Shown here: piece by piece, positions 48,901-61,100 of the stretch
Layout of the letters: every line of letters starts with the position of its first letter
Numbering within the stretch: position 1 is the stretch's first letter
Assembly: GCA_022414725.1 (NCBI GenBank)
Contig: CM039463.1
Location: 93,517,668-93,581,667, forward strand
From: Microglena sp. YARC
Lineage: Eukaryota > Chlorophyta > Chlorophyceae > Chlamydomonadales > Chlamydomonadaceae
Direction: 5' to 3'
Length of the DNA: 64,000 nucleotides
Translations under genes and position numbers: made by a program
Notes under the pieces: generated by a model
The model's input: the letters and a program-made list of their open reading frames with translations, nothing else
Database searches by the model: none
Told to the model about the DNA's origin: nothing

Positions 48901-51900
48901 AATACGCATGGCATAAGTTGGTTTGCATCTTCTCGTGCATGGCAAAAATGATAAAATTGAATGATGACAGATGAATGATGATGAATGATGATGATAACAC
49001 ATCGCAATAACGCATGCATAAGTGGTTGATCTTCATCGTAGCATGCAGATAAGATGTTGGTGGTGATGATGATGATTAACCCATAGACAATATGCAATAC
49101 AGAGAATTGTATAATCATACTTTCCAGTGCACTGCGGCGTATATAGATAGAAACGATGATGAGATGATGAATGATGCATCTGGAAATACACCTGAGCAAT
49201 TGCAACCTTGGCATAAGTTACTTGCATCTTCTCGTGGTATGGCGGGTAAAGATGAGATAGAATGATGATAATTACCATGGCAATGCACCGGCAATTAAGT
49301 GCTTGCATCTTCTACGATGTATGGCGGTAAGATGATGATGATGATGATGATAATTACACATGGCACATACACATGGCAATAACAATGCATAAGTATTGGC
49401 TTGCTCACCACATTGAATATGGCGGGATAAGAATAGATGATATGATGCATCATGATGAATGATCATGTAGATGATTAATCTTTGACAGCTGCAAATACAT
49501 CTGAGCAACGTACACTGGACAGATATAACAAGACATCCCCATAGTGCAATCACGGGTAAGAATAATGAAATGTCGCTTCCACGAGGTCTATAAGTTGAAG
49601 AACCATCACCGAATACGCTCGCACTGATGGAAGTTACTGTGGTTTTAGCATTATCGAGCAAATGATAATAATAATGAAAGATGGTGACTAAATAAATATG
49701 ATTTCTGTGCCCTCCATGAGAACTACAAAGTTATATATGTATTTAATAGTCAAGAGGAAATAGGTCAAATAGGCATAAGCTTGACACAACCGTCTTATAA
49801 AAAGACATATATAAGAAAGCCAGATGAAACGTGAAACCCCAAACAATCGTTTAGCCAACAGGGCCCTAACTTAGTGCAGCTACAGTGATAAATTAATTCT
49901 ACAATATTATTTCCAAATTGTGCTCGCAATTTACGGGTCCAAGAGGGAACTTGTGTAAAGACTTAGCTAAGGACCAGCAAAGCCCAATCTCGGATAGACG
50001 ACTACTCACTAACTCACTCATAAACAATCACTCACTAACCACTCACTCATCATCACTCCTAACTCAACATCACAACTCACTCACTCACTAACTCACTAAC
50101 TCACTCACTAACTCACAACTTCATAAACTCACTCAATCACTAACTCACTCCAATCACTAAACATACACTAAACTCACTAAACTCACTCACTCACTCTCTA
50201 ACTCACTCACTTAAACTCACCCAATCACATACAACTCACTCACTATAAACATCAACTTACTCACTCACTCACACAACTAACTACACATACAACAATAACA
50301 TATAACACTCAAACACTCACTCACTCACATAAAACATCAACTCAACATAATCACTCACTCACTTAACTCGCATTAAACAACTAACATCAACTACACATAC
50401 ACTAACAACTAACAACTAAAAATACAACTCACAATCAACTCAACATCACTCTCCTCAACTCATCTACACATACACCCACAACAAAACATCAACTCAAACA
50501 CCATACGCTTACTGAGAGCCAGGCACTGCGATGGTGACCCTAGCTGATGTGCGGAGGGGATTCACCGGACAACAAGCTATACAATTGACGACGACGTACT
50601 CACTCCACTAAACTCAACCTCACTAGACGTCACTCACTACACTCACTCACTCACTCACTCACACACTGACTGAGCCAGCACTGCGATGTGACCCTAGCTG
50701 ATGGCTGAAGGGTTCACGGACAACAACCAGATCTGGCGGCGACGCTTGTGGACTTAGCTCAGGCGCTTCTATTGCCTACACGTCGATGATGCGCAAGGAG
50801 ATGCCGAAGAGGAGGTGCGCTGGGGGGAGCGGGGGGGGGGGGAGGGAGCGCGCTTGTAGCTTATCTCAGGCGCTTACTATGCTGTACACGTCATGAGCAA
50901 GAAGATAGCCGAATGAGAGTGAGTGGGGGAGGAGGACAGAAGGGACAGCTAATTGCCTAATCTCAGCAACAATTATCTTATGCTGGATACACGGTCAGAA
51001 GCGCCAAAAGTATGCGCCAAGAGGAGGTGGTGAATGCTGGGCGGGGTTAAGGGGTGGGGGGGGGGGCGTTCGTTGCCAGTTGACATAAAATGAGTATGTG
51101 GAAGTGGGGAGGGGGGGGGCTTTAAGTGATGCCGCTGAGGAGATGCTTGGAAGAGGAGGGTGGGTGGAAGTGGGATCAGTCGGTTGGATGCGGATACTGA
51201 GGGGGGGTGGGGGTGTTGCTTGGTACAGTTCGGCATGAAGCAAGTGGTAAGTAGGGGTGGGATGTGCAAGGAGAGGAGGTGGGTGGAGTGCGGGGGTGTG
51301 GGGTTGGGGTAGAGGGGCAAGGAGGTGCGAGGTGTGCGTGTGGGGGTGGCGGGGAGGGTGGAGGGGGGGGGCTTCTTGCCAGTTTGGCATAAGCTAAGGG
51401 GGGTGGAAGTGCGGGGGTGTTTGCGCTCTGGAGGAGATTGCCGGGAGAGAAGGGTGGGCGGGGCAGGGGGGGGGTGGGGTGGGCAGGTGAGCTTTCTTGC
51501 CAGTTGGCATAACAGTAAAGGGGGTGAATGACGGCGTGGCATGTGCGAGAGATTGCCTGGGAGAGGAGCGCGAAAAACGACTTGGGTGGAGGGAGTGCAC
51601 TGGTGGGGGTGGGCGAGGGCCGAGGGGGCGTTCGTGGACCAGTTGGCCATTAAGCAACGTAGGGGGGAAGTAGGGAGTAGGTTATGCGGCCGAGACGATT
51701 TGCTGTGGAGAGGAGGTGCGGCTGGGTGGGAGTGCAGCGGGTGGGTACCAGCACAAACGTACAACTAATATTTTAAGGGGGGGGGGGGGGGCGTTCCTTT
51801 ACCAAGTGGACCAAAGGGAAAGTGGTGGCAGTGGGGTTTGCGATTGCCGAGAAGATGCCTGAAAGGAGCATGACTGTGGCAGTCGGTGCGGTGGGAGGTG

Positions 51901-53370
51901 GCGGGTAGGCGAGTGGTGTGATTAGTGATGTTGTGATTGAACTCGTGGGGGCGGGGGGGGCGGGGGAGGTGGGGATAGGTTGAGCTGTGCGAGGGATTGT
52001 TAGCGGGCTGCACAAATAAGATGCCTTTGAAAGGGTGTGGGGGGGTTTGTACTAGGATCATAGGAGCCGAGTGTGGGTGAGTTGGAGTGGGGTGGGGGGA
52101 GCAGCGATTGAGTGTGCGGGGACTGAGCTTGCACAAATAAGATCCCTGGAAAGGAAGGTGGTTTTGCAACCAGACCAGGACGTGGGTGCGGAGGGTGGGG
52201 TGGCCAACGAGCCACATGGGTCTAGCGTACTACATACCAATCACATACAATACATACATACATACATACAATTACATACACTGATTCCCCCCCTAGCGAT
52301 AACATGGGCTAGCGTATACTAACATACAACATACATACATACAATACATACAACATACATACATACATACCATACATACATAGCATACATACATACATAC
52401 AGTACACTGATTTCCCCCCCCCCCCCCAGCGACCGACCCCCGGACCCTTCCCCACCCCACCCCCCCCCCCCCGCCCCCCCCCCCCCCGCGTTATCCTTGC
52501 AGCGCGAAGCACAAGGTCGAATTCTTCAGCCTACGTGGGGCTTGTTCACCACCGGCGCATGTGGCACTCTGACAAACCCACGCCACCAATACAAAGTACC
52601 CACCAACACCAACCAACACCCAACACCTACCAACATACATCTCTCTGGCCAGCAGCGCGAGAAGCACATTAAAGTGTGAATTCTCAGCCGGCTATCGTGG
52701 GGCTGATCACCACCGGTCGCATGCAGCTGAACAGAACCCACCAACACCAACCCACACCCACCAACACCCACAACACCAACCACCAACAACATCTCTCTGA
52801 GTGCCGAGAAGCACATAGCGTGAATTCTCTCTGGCGAATGTGGGGCTGATTCACCACCTGGTCGCTCATCATGGGTGGCACCCGTGTTGGGCCTCCTCAT
52901 GCTTTCGTTGCGGCCACGTATCCTTTGGCATCAATCCCCAAACAGCCGGTACCTCGATCATCCGTCTGCTTGAACGTAGACTGTTATTGTCTGAGAATCT
53001 GACCAGGATCCCTTACAAAGGGGTGGCGCTGGTGACGGTGGGTGTAGTTTAGACGGGGGCGGGGCTGGAATGGCACCCGTGTGGCTCACCTCACCTTCTT
53101 GGGCCATTATCTCGCAGTCTATATTCCAAGACAGGCGTATCCTCATCATCCTCTTGAAGCAGACTTGGAACTGACCAAGATCCCCTTACAAAGGGTGGGG
53201 TACGTGCAGTGTGTGTTTGGGGTGCCGGAGGGGGGGATGTAAGGCGAGCGTTACCACCAAGGCGGGGAAATTGGCACGTGCTAGGCCCACCTTCACCTTC
53301 TATGGCCACGTATCCTTGGCATCAATCCCCAAACAGGCGTACCTCATCATCCTGCTTGAAGGTAGAACAA
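42652..53370 (+). CDS. SLC35F/EamA-type membrane transporter gene (span; 3' end not found)
   Basis: Exons placed: 42652-42923, 44182-44260, 47459-47544, 48748-48852, 50679-50814, then copies of two more near 52.5-52.85 and 52.9-53.37 kb. Joined in phase they read IWIATSFI, PPFLLTYLATTLFTLYLP, then KMARTAAIW-ATSPLWFAAQ, FTFNLSLAYTSVTSNTIL-S and GD...YTSMMRKEMPKR. These follow the order of SLC35F-type drug/metabolite transporters (family recalled; ten membrane helices, substrate uncertain). Exons 1-4 join cleanly (phases 2, 0, 2). From exon 5 on, single-base indels break the frame, probably sequence error. The 3' end probably lies in or near the N gap. Confidence 0.7.
43200..44181. repeat. CCACCC-rich minisatellite in intron 1
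   Basis: Units around ccctaccgccacccacccca and acactccaaacacactcacc. 42924-43199 is unique sequence with nothing recognised. Confidence 0.9.
44182..44260 (+). CDS. exon 2 of the SLC35F-type gene
   Basis: Acceptor caacccag|A, 79 nt, donor ATATGG|GTGCGT. Encodes APLDASLLKVKKESDGTKMA and RTAAIW; phase fits both neighbours. Confidence 0.85.
44261..45800. repeat. donor-side array of exon 2 (5 short copies, 1 longer copy)
   Basis: caatatgg|gtgcg edges recur near 44333, 44410, 44488, 44571 and 45620 with attttcaattttggtggact spacers. 45715-45795 repeats about 70 nt of the exon with frame-breaking changes. 44690-45540 is otherwise unique; it holds three agctggtcgcgcct repeats (44870-44925). Confidence 0.85.
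45801..46480. repeat. (GTGTGGT)n and ~11-bp accagtgtaac repeats
   Basis: GT-rich at 45828-46140, then degenerate gtgtaacagtgtaccagtg at 46270-46400. Confidence 0.85.
46690..46880 (+). repeat. dispersed family G element, copy 3
   Basis: gttggcaacggaacgaaaag, gctgatgtgtcaagagcttc, gggggctccgccaaaaaa as in the other two copies, without their internal array. Confidence 0.75.
47040..47458. repeat. acceptor-side array of exon 3 of the SLC35F-type gene (3 copies)
   Basis: ctgcag|gctac...ccactttggtttgc recurs near 47153, 47250 and 47352, with attaccccttcttgtctta spacers. Confidence 0.9.
47459..47544 (+). CDS. exon 3 of the SLC35F-type gene
   Basis: Acceptor tgctgcag|GCT, 86 nt, donor CTAAG|GTGAGT. 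Encodes ATSPLWFAAQFTFNLSLAYT and SVTSNTIL, the most diagnostic block of the family. Confidence 0.95.
47545..48747. repeat. intron 3: CATCCCATCC-type minisatellite
   Basis: Two blocks (47575-47870 and 48150-48480) each preceded by a copy of gcgctt(a/g)aagtttgtaatttgc. CA-rich repeats at 48630-48720 precede exon 4. 47875-48120 is unique and unassigned. Confidence 0.8.
48748..48852 (+). CDS. exon 4 of the SLC35F-type gene
   Basis: Acceptor tcttgcag|C, 105 nt, donor CGCGG|GTAAAG. Encodes STSKFVSFRILVSVMLGRAN and TLALSLVCIFSCMRG; continues TNTIL-SSTS of exon 3 as in the family. Confidence 0.85.
48853..49440. repeat. donor-side array of exon 4 (5 copies)
   Basis: tttgcatcttctcgtgcatg and ggcgg(g)taa(g)a edges recur near 48945, 49045, 49240, 49325 and 49430 with (GATGAT)n spacers; copies increasingly indel-rich. 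Confidence 0.85.
49441..50678. repeat. intron 4: degraded elements and (ACTC)n-type array; one acceptor-side copy of exon 5
   Basis: 49740-49910 looks like a damaged CATA-type element. 50005-50500 is actcactaactcactca with many indels. 50516-50590 repeats the exon 5 start (gccaggcactgcgatggtga). Confidence 0.75.
50679..50814 (+). CDS. exon 5 of the SLC35F-type gene, frame damaged
   Basis: Acceptor gagccag|CACTGCG, donor AGGAG|GTGCGC. The second half reads GLSSGASIAYTSMMRKEMPK. Compared with the copy at 50516 the first half has lost a G, so single-base errors are likely. Confidence 0.65.
50815..51780. repeat. donor-side array of exon 5 of the SLC35F-type gene
   Basis: Edges like aaggagatgccgaagaggag|gtg recur near 50915, 51030, 51150, 51285, 51450, 51560 and 51720, increasingly degraded, in G-rich DNA with ttgccagttggcataa repeats. 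51781-52480 is similar degraded repeat plus (CATA)n at 52250-52400. Confidence 0.7.
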
Positions 53371-53377
53371 AGCGATT
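52481..53377 (+). repeat. three copies each of two further SLC35F-type exons
   Basis: Exon 6 candidates near 52500-52555, 52655-52715 and 52808-52865 (acceptor ccttgcag|CGCGAAGCAC; reads AKHKVEFFS, then toward FTT). Exon 7 candidates near 52895-52980, 53090-53160 and 53300-53363 (SIPKQAYLIILLE, donor GAAG|GTAGA). Indels prevent choosing the working copies. Confidence 0.6.
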
Positions 53378-53477
53378 GATATAATATCAAATAATAATCA
53401 TGAATAATAATAATAATAATAATATAAGCGTGTATCCAATAATATCATCAATTCTGCTGAAGATATCTCTCTCCTTT

Positions 53478-54477
53478 NNNNNNNNNNNNNNNNNNNNNNN
53501 NNNNNNNNNNNNNNNNNNNNNNNNNNNNNNNNNNNNNNNNNNNNNNNNNNNNNNNNNNNNNNNNNNNNNNNNNNNNNNNNNNNNNNNNNNNNNNNNNNNN
53601 NNNNNNNNNNNNNNNNNNNNNNNNNNNNNNNNNNNNNNNNNNNNNNNNNNNNNNNNNNNNNNNNNNNNNNNNNNNNNNNNNNNNNNNNNNNNNNNNNNNN
53701 NNNNNNNNNNNNNNNNNNNNNNNNNNNNNNNNNNNNNNNNNNNNNNNNNNNNNNNNNNNNNNNNNNNNNNNNNNNNNNNNNNNNNNNNNNNNNNNNNNNN
53801 NNNNNNNNNNNNNNNNNNNNNNNNNNNNNNNNNNNNNNNNNNNNNNNNNNNNNNNNNNNNNNNNNNNNNNNNNNNNNNNNNNNNNNNNNNNNNNNNNNNN
53901 NNNNNNNNNNNNNNNNNNNNNNNNNNNNNNNNNNNNNNNNNNNNNNNNNNNNNNNNNNNNNNNNNNNNNNNNNNNNNNNNNNNNNNNNNNNNNNNNNNNN
54001 NNNNNNNNNNNNNNNNNNNNNNNNNNNNNNNNNNNNNNNNNNNNNNNNNNNNNNNNNNNNNNNNNNNNNNNNNNNNNNNNNNNNNNNNNNNNNNNNNNNN
54101 NNNNNNNNNNNNNNNNNNNNNNNNNNNNNNNNNNNNNNNNNNNNNNNNNNNNNNNNNNNNNNNNNNNNNNNNNNNNNNNNNNNNNNNNNNNNNNNNNNNN
54201 NNNNNNNNNNNNNNNNNNNNNNNNNNNNNNNNNNNNNNNNNNNNNNNNNNNNNNNNNNNNNNNNNNNNNNNNNNNNNNNNNNNNNNNNNNNNNNNNNNNN
54301 NNNNNNNNNNNNNNNNNNNNNNNNNNNNNNNNNNNNNNNNNNNNNNNNNNNNNNNNNNNNNNNNNNNNNNNNNNNNNNNNNNNNNNNNNNNNNNNNNNNN
54401 NNNNNNNNNNNNNNNNNNNNNNNNNNNNNNNNNNNNNNNNNNNNNNNNNNNNNNNNNNNNNNNNNNNNNNNNNNNNN
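53478..54477. other. assembly gap, 1000 N
   Basis: Exactly 1000 N, a placeholder of unknown true size. Two convergent genes lose their 3' ends here. Confidence 0.99.
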
Positions 54478-55000
54478 AAAAAGAGAGAGATCAAAATATG
54501 CCTCGGAGCCTCCCCTCTCATCAAGCCAGCCTTGGCAGTGCAGATTGGTTGTTGTTGTTGTTTTGGGGTAGGGAGAATGGAGTGGGGCATCCCGTCCGTT
54601 CATGGTAATGTGTGAACTCAGTACTCAATATAAGTCGAGCCCTCGATATGAACATACGCACTGGAGCCTTCCGTCCTCCTCCGCTCCAGCTTTGGCGTGG
54701 AGATTGGTTGGGTTGGTTTGGGTTGTTTTGGGATGGGTTGTGTTGGGTATGGGAAGAGTTGGAGTGGGATCCCGTCCGTTCAAGTATAGTGTGAACTCAG
54801 TCACTCACCATGTAAAAAGCTCGAGCCCTCGGATATGACATACGCATCGGAGCCTTCCCGTCCCTCCTCCGCCCAGCCTTTGGCAGTGCGAGAGTTGGTT
54901 GGGTTGGGTTGAGGCTTGTTTGGGATGGGTTGGGTTGGGGTAGGGAGAGTTGGAGTGGGCATCCCGTCCGTTCAAGTATATGTGTGAACTCAGTACTCAC
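54478..55000. repeat. donor-side array of the 55.0-kb LRR-gene exon
   Basis: The exon end (minus GGAAGGCTCCGATGCGTATG then ACATG|GTGAGTGAC) recurs near 54810 and 54630, with (GGGTT)n spacers. Confidence 0.8.
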
Positions 55001-55169
55001 CATAAAGCTTGAGCCCTCGGATATGACATAAGCACTCGGAGCCTTCCCGCCCCTCCTCCGCCCAGCCTTGGCAGTGCGAGACGCCGAGGTGCACTCCGAC
55101 ACAGCCGACCTTACACTCTTTGCATCGTCATTATGCTCGCGCAACATTGAAGCCATTCAGATCCATCCC
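55001..55169 (-). CDS. LRR gene, most 3' exon recognised
   Basis: Acceptor tgcctcag|GGG, donor TTTATG|GTGAGTAC. The frame entering from the preceding exon meets a stop unless one base is indel-corrected; then it reads to the donor. Confidence 0.5.
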
Positions 55170-58100
55170 CTGAGGCAAGAGTGGTTGAGTTGAGTTGGGT
55201 CGGATTGTGTTGTGCTGGGAGGGCTTATGTTGTGTTGGGCTGGGTTGTGATGTGTTGTGTTGTGTTGGGAGAGGGAGAGTTGGAGTGGGCATCTCGCCCT
55301 CATCATGCACGACCAAGGTGCCCTAACGACACGGCAGCAGACCTCACACACGCTCTTTGCATTGTCATTATGCTCGCCTTGAAGCCATTCAGATCTATCC
55401 CCTGCAGCAAGAGTGGTTGGGTTGGGCTGGGTTGGAAGGGGAGGGTTTGGGGTACGGAGAGTTGGAGTGTTCATCTATTTGCATCGCCATTATGCTCGCT
55501 GTTGTAGCCATTCGATCCATCCCTGAGCAAGAGTGGTGGGGTTGGATGGGTGGGCTGGACTGGGCTGGATGTGCTTGGGCGGATTCGGAGATGTCATGGA
55601 CGGGATGGCATTAGATGAGATGAGATGAGATGAGGTTAATTGGGATGGGTTGTGGTGGGGTAGGGAGAGTTGGAGTGGACCCCCCCCAAACACACCCACC
55701 CCCCCCCACTCCACACACCCAACACACACCCATCTCCCCCCACTTCGAACTCTTTGCATTGCCATTAATACTTCCCTTTGTAGGGTTGGGTTATAGTACT
55801 GTGCGCTTGCGTTGGGTCTGGATTGCGTTGGTTGTGTTAGAGTGTTGTAGTGAGGGGGTTAGAGAGAGTTGGAGTGGATCCCCCCCCCCCACACACACAC
55901 ACACCCCAGCCACCCACCACATCCCCCACCTCAAACTCTTTTGTAGCCAGTCAGATCCTCTCTCCCTGCAGAAAAATATTGGTTGTATTGTGTTGTATTG
56001 GAGCTGACTGAAGCTGGATGGGTTATACCTGTGCTGTGTTGGGCTGGGATTGCGTTGCGTTGTGTTGGGGTTAGAGAGAGTTGGAGCGGACATCTCGACC
56101 ACCTCCTTACCAACCACACCATATGCCCCCCCCACCTCCCCCCACTCCCCCAACTGCTGTGATAGTGATGTTGGTGTTGCTGTTGTTGGGTGGTGGTGGA
56201 TGCTGGTGTTGTTGGTGTTGGTGTTTATTGTTGTTGGTGCTGTTGCCTGGATTGGTGCTGATGGTGTTGGTGTTGGTGGTGATGGTAATAATGGTGGGCA
56301 CCCTCCCCAACCTACCAGCCTGGCTCCTCAAGTTCCTGCTGGGCGTGCGTGAAAGCATGGGCGAGGACCCCCTTCTCCTGTTGGCTGGCCAGGGGGGGCA
56401 GATGAACTGCCCCCCTGCCGAGCGCAAGCTTGAATTCAAATCACTAGGGTTGGAGGGCGGAGCAAGACACAGGGAGCCCACTGCGGGTGTTGCACACGAA
56501 AGAGCGTCTGCAAGGTTGATCTTGGCTGCACTTTTGTCATCACCCGTCACCCTCACCTCCGTAGCTAGGCATCTGCAACACCAGGAAGACGTTTTGTTGT
56601 TTGTTGATTTTTTTTCTTTCAGCACGAGGGTGTCAGCAGAGGGTCGATCTTGGCTGCACTTGTTTGTCATCACTCGTCACCTCACTCCGTCTAGCATCTG
56701 CAACACCACGCCGCCAAGCCCACGTTTTTGTTGTTGTTGATTTTTTTTCACCAGCATGAAGGGAGTGTCAGCAAGGTCGATCTTGGCTGCACTTGTTTTG
56801 TCACACTCACCAGCTGAGTCACTCACCTCCGTCTAGCATCTGCAACACCAGGAAGACGTTTTGTTGTTGTTGATTTTTTTTTCAGCACGAAGGGTGTCAG
56901 CAAGGTCGATCTTGGCTGCACTTGTTTTTGCCCACCAGCCGTTCACACTGCACTCCGTCTAGTATCTGCAACACCAGGGAAGACGTTTTGTTTGTTGTAG
57001 TTGATTTTTTTTTTGGCAGCACGAAGGGTTGTCAACAAGGTCGACTCTTGGCTGCGACCTGTTTTGTCATCTTCTGCCAGCCGTCACCGCTCACCTCCGT
57101 CTAGCATCTGCAACACCAGGAAGAAGTTTTGTTGTTGTGATATTTTTTTTCAGCACGAAGGGTGTCAGCAAGGTCGATCTTTGGCTGCACTTGTTTTGCT
57201 CACCAGCCCGTCACCTCACCGTCCGTCTAGCATCTGCAACAACAGGAAAGACGTTTTATTTTTTATTATTGTGCGTTTTGTTTCCGCGCACTAAGGGTGT
57301 CGGCCAGGTCGATCTTGGCTGCGCTTGTTTTGTCACCAGCCGTCACCTCACATCCGTCTAGCATCTGCAACACCAGGAAGACGTTTTGTTGTTGTTGATT
57401 TTTTTTCAGCACGAAGGGTGTCAGCAAGGTCGATCTTGGCTGCACTTTTTTTGTCCATCATAATCCCGTCACCTCACCTCCGTCTAGCATCTGCAACCAA
57501 CAGGAAGACGTTTTAATTTTTTATTGTAGGCATTTTGTTTCCCGTCACTAAGGGGTGTCGGCCAGGTCGATCTTGGCAGCGCTTGTTTTGTCGTCACCAG
57601 TCACTTCAACTCCGGCTAGCATCTGCAACACCAGGAAGACGTTTTTGTAGTCTTGTTGATGGATTTTTTACCCGCAGAAGGTGATCAGCCATGTCGATCT
57701 TGGCAGCGCTTGTTATGTCGTCACCAGTCACCTCACCTCCGTCTAGCATCTGCAACACCAGGAAGACGTTTTATTATTATTCGTTGAATTTGTTTGTTAT
57801 TTGTTTGCCGAGCACAAGCTTGAAATTCAAATCGCTCGGGTGGAGGGCGGAGCAAGTCCACAGGGAGCCCACTGCGGGGTTGCACGAAGGGCGTCAGCCA
57901 GGTTGAATCTTGGCTGCACTTGTTTTCGTTCATCACCCGTCACTATATTCCTCGTAAAGTATCTGCACCACCAGGGAAGACGTTGCTTTGGTTTTTGTTG
58001 TTTGTTTCTGTTTGGATTTTGCTTGTTCTTGTTCGTTTTTGCTTTTGTCGCAGGAAGGGAGTCGGCCAGGTTGGTCTTGGCAGATATTTTTGTGTTTGTT

Positions 58101-61100
58101 TGCTTGTTTTTGTTTGTTTTTGTCGCACCCAAGGCGTCAGGAAGGTCGATATTGGATGGGCTTGTTTTTTTCCAGCCGTCACTTTTGGGGTTGGGCCGAC
58201 ATATGAACGTATTCTCATACACTAATGATCTGTTAGACACATTAGCTAGGGTGGGGGAAAGGAGCTGCCTAGAATCTGCCTAGATGCTGCTATGCGTAGC
58301 CCCAAAAGGAAACAGTGGCCAAGTGCAATGTGGGCATGGACAATACTACAATATCCTTGTTTACTTATATTATTACGTACTATACCATTATACAGTTTTA
58401 AACTAGACCAAGTGGCATTGAATGGCTCCCTTACATTGGCACCCAACGAGCGCTTCCTCTTTAGACGCGCTTCCTGGTCGTGATGTCCTTTTCTGAGATT
58501 TGGACAGGCTTAACTTGCCTGAAAACTTTTGCTAAGCTTGATATGTGAGGCCAACGTAAACGTAGCAAACGTGACAATACCTTAAAAAACATGTAAAAGT
58601 AATTTCTGTTCAAGTACAACAAATGTACAGACAGCTTGTACCGGGAGTACATAAAAAAGGGGTGACACCTATCCCTAAAAACCTGAGGGGGGGCTGACCC
58701 CCCCCCCCCCCCCCCCATTTAAATCGAAATACCCCTTTTTTTGAAAAACTTAGATATGGTATGTGGGGGTTGACAGTATGGCGCACATAATGGCATCCTC
58801 GGAATTCCCACAGAGAGATTGTCTGATAGTCAAAATTCAGTTTTTCAACCCCATTTACCCAACAACCCACCCATCCACCTACCCAAGGGGTATATACTTA
58901 TTGAATAAGGTCCAACGTGGTGCCAATGGACCTGCTCTTATGCGCAAGGCCTACTCATGGGTGGTCCTCAGAATGTCATTTGGAGGTCTGAGTAAAAAGT
59001 TAGAAAAACAACTGAGGAAGGCTGACCCCATTCACCAACCCACCCAAGGGTAGATACTTATTGCATTCACCCACCCAAGGGGTAGATACTTATTGCACAA
59101 GGTCCAAAGTGGTGCCAATGGACTGCCCTTACCAAGACCTACTCAATGGTGGTCTCAGAATGTCATTTGGAGGTCTGAGTAAAAAGTTAGAAAAAAACCC
59201 GAGGGGGCTGACCCCCCCCCCCCCCCCCCCCCCCCCTAAATGAGGTGCTCAGAAATGACCTGAAAAATGTCTCATAATATCGCAATGATACATGCGATTA
59301 CAGCCCCATTATCAGAAAAAATCAATCGGGAGAAGTAAACAATTTGAGACCTCAACACCTCCTGCTTATACATACACTTTATACGGCTTAAACACATCTG
59401 AAGATACGTTTGCTTCCCAACCCTAGTCACTTCGCCTTCGTCTTGCATCACGAAACATGAAGCATCTGAAACATCAAAAATGCAGTCATCACGAAACATG
59501 AAGCATCTGAGTCATGCAGTCATCACGAAACATGAAGCATCTGAAACATCAAAAATCTAAGAATCTAAGAACCCTCTAAGAAACTAAGAGCCCTCTAAGA
59601 ACACCAGACATCAAGCAAGTGCAACAACAGGAGTCAATGCACCAGCCACCACACACCAGGGCACCAGAACCCTCAAGCACCAGGCGTACAAGAATCAGGC
59701 ACCCCACATCAAGAAAACAGAACCCCCAAACACCAGACATCATGCAAGTGCAACACCAAGAACCTAAGCATCAGATACCACATACCAGGGCACTAGAACC
59801 TTCAGGCACCAGGCGTTGAAGGATCAGACACCCCACACCAAGAACCTAAGCATCAGATACCACATACCAGGGCACTAGAACCTTCAGGCACCAGTCGTTG
59901 AAGGATCAGACACCCCACACCAAGAACCTAAGCATCAGATACCACATACCAGGGCACTAGAACCTTCAGGCACCAGGCGTTGAAGGATCAGACACCCCAC
60001 ACCAAGAAACTAAGCATCAGATACCACATACCAGGGCACTAGAACCTTCAGGCACCAGGCGTTGAAGGATCAGACACCCCACACCAAGAAACTAAGCATC
60101 AGATACCACATACCAGGGCACTAGAACCTTCAGGCACCAGGCGTTGAAGGATCAGACACCCCAAACAAAGAACCTAAGCATCAGATACCACATACCAGGG
60201 CACTAGAACCTTCAGGCACCAGGCGTTGAAGGATCAGACACCCCACACCAAGAAACTAAGCATCAGATACCACATACCAGGGCACTAGAACCTTCAGGCA
60301 CCAGTCGTTGAAGGATCAGACACCCCACACAAAGAACCTAAGCATCAGACACCACATACCAGGGCACTAGAACCTTCAGGCACCAGGCGTTGAAGGATCA
60401 GACACCCCACACCAAGAACCTAAGCACCAGATACCACATACCAGGGCACTAGAACCTTCAGGCACCAGGCGTTGAAGGATCAGACACCCCACACCAAAGA
60501 AAACGGAACCCCAACGCCAGGAGTCTATGAATCAGGCACACACACACCACACCAAGAAAACGGAACCCCCAAACGCCAGGAGTCTATGAATCAACACCCC
60601 ACACCAAGAAAACGGAACCCCCAAACGCCAGGAGTCTATGAATCAACACCCCACACCAAGAAAACGGAACCCCCAAACGCCAGGAGTCTATGAATCAACA
60701 CACCACACCAAGAAAACGGAACCCCCAAACGCCAGGAGTCTATGAATCAACACCCCAGCCCCAAACCAAGAAAGCAGGGCCCTCACCTCAAGATTGGGTG
60801 ACAGGGCTATCAGTACCAAACACCAAGCAACTTTGACACCAGGATTCCATGCATCAGACACCTCATACCAGGTTACCCCATTCCATGACACCACATACTA
60901 TGTAACCCAATGCCATGTCACCCCACACCAGGAAACCATGAGCCTCACTTCAAGGTTGGGTGACAGGGCCATCAACAACAGACATGAAGCAACACACTGC
61001 AACACCAGGATTCTGTGCATCAGATACCTCACACTAGGACACCCCATACCATGTCACCACAGACCAGTATAGCACATACCATGACACCACAGACCAGGAC

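Noticed and set aside
53398..54608. 400-residue open frames
   Set aside because: They run through the N gap.
59700..60480. CRISPR-like regular repeats
   Set aside because: Whole 82-bp unit is repeated with no unique spacers, in a eukaryotic context.
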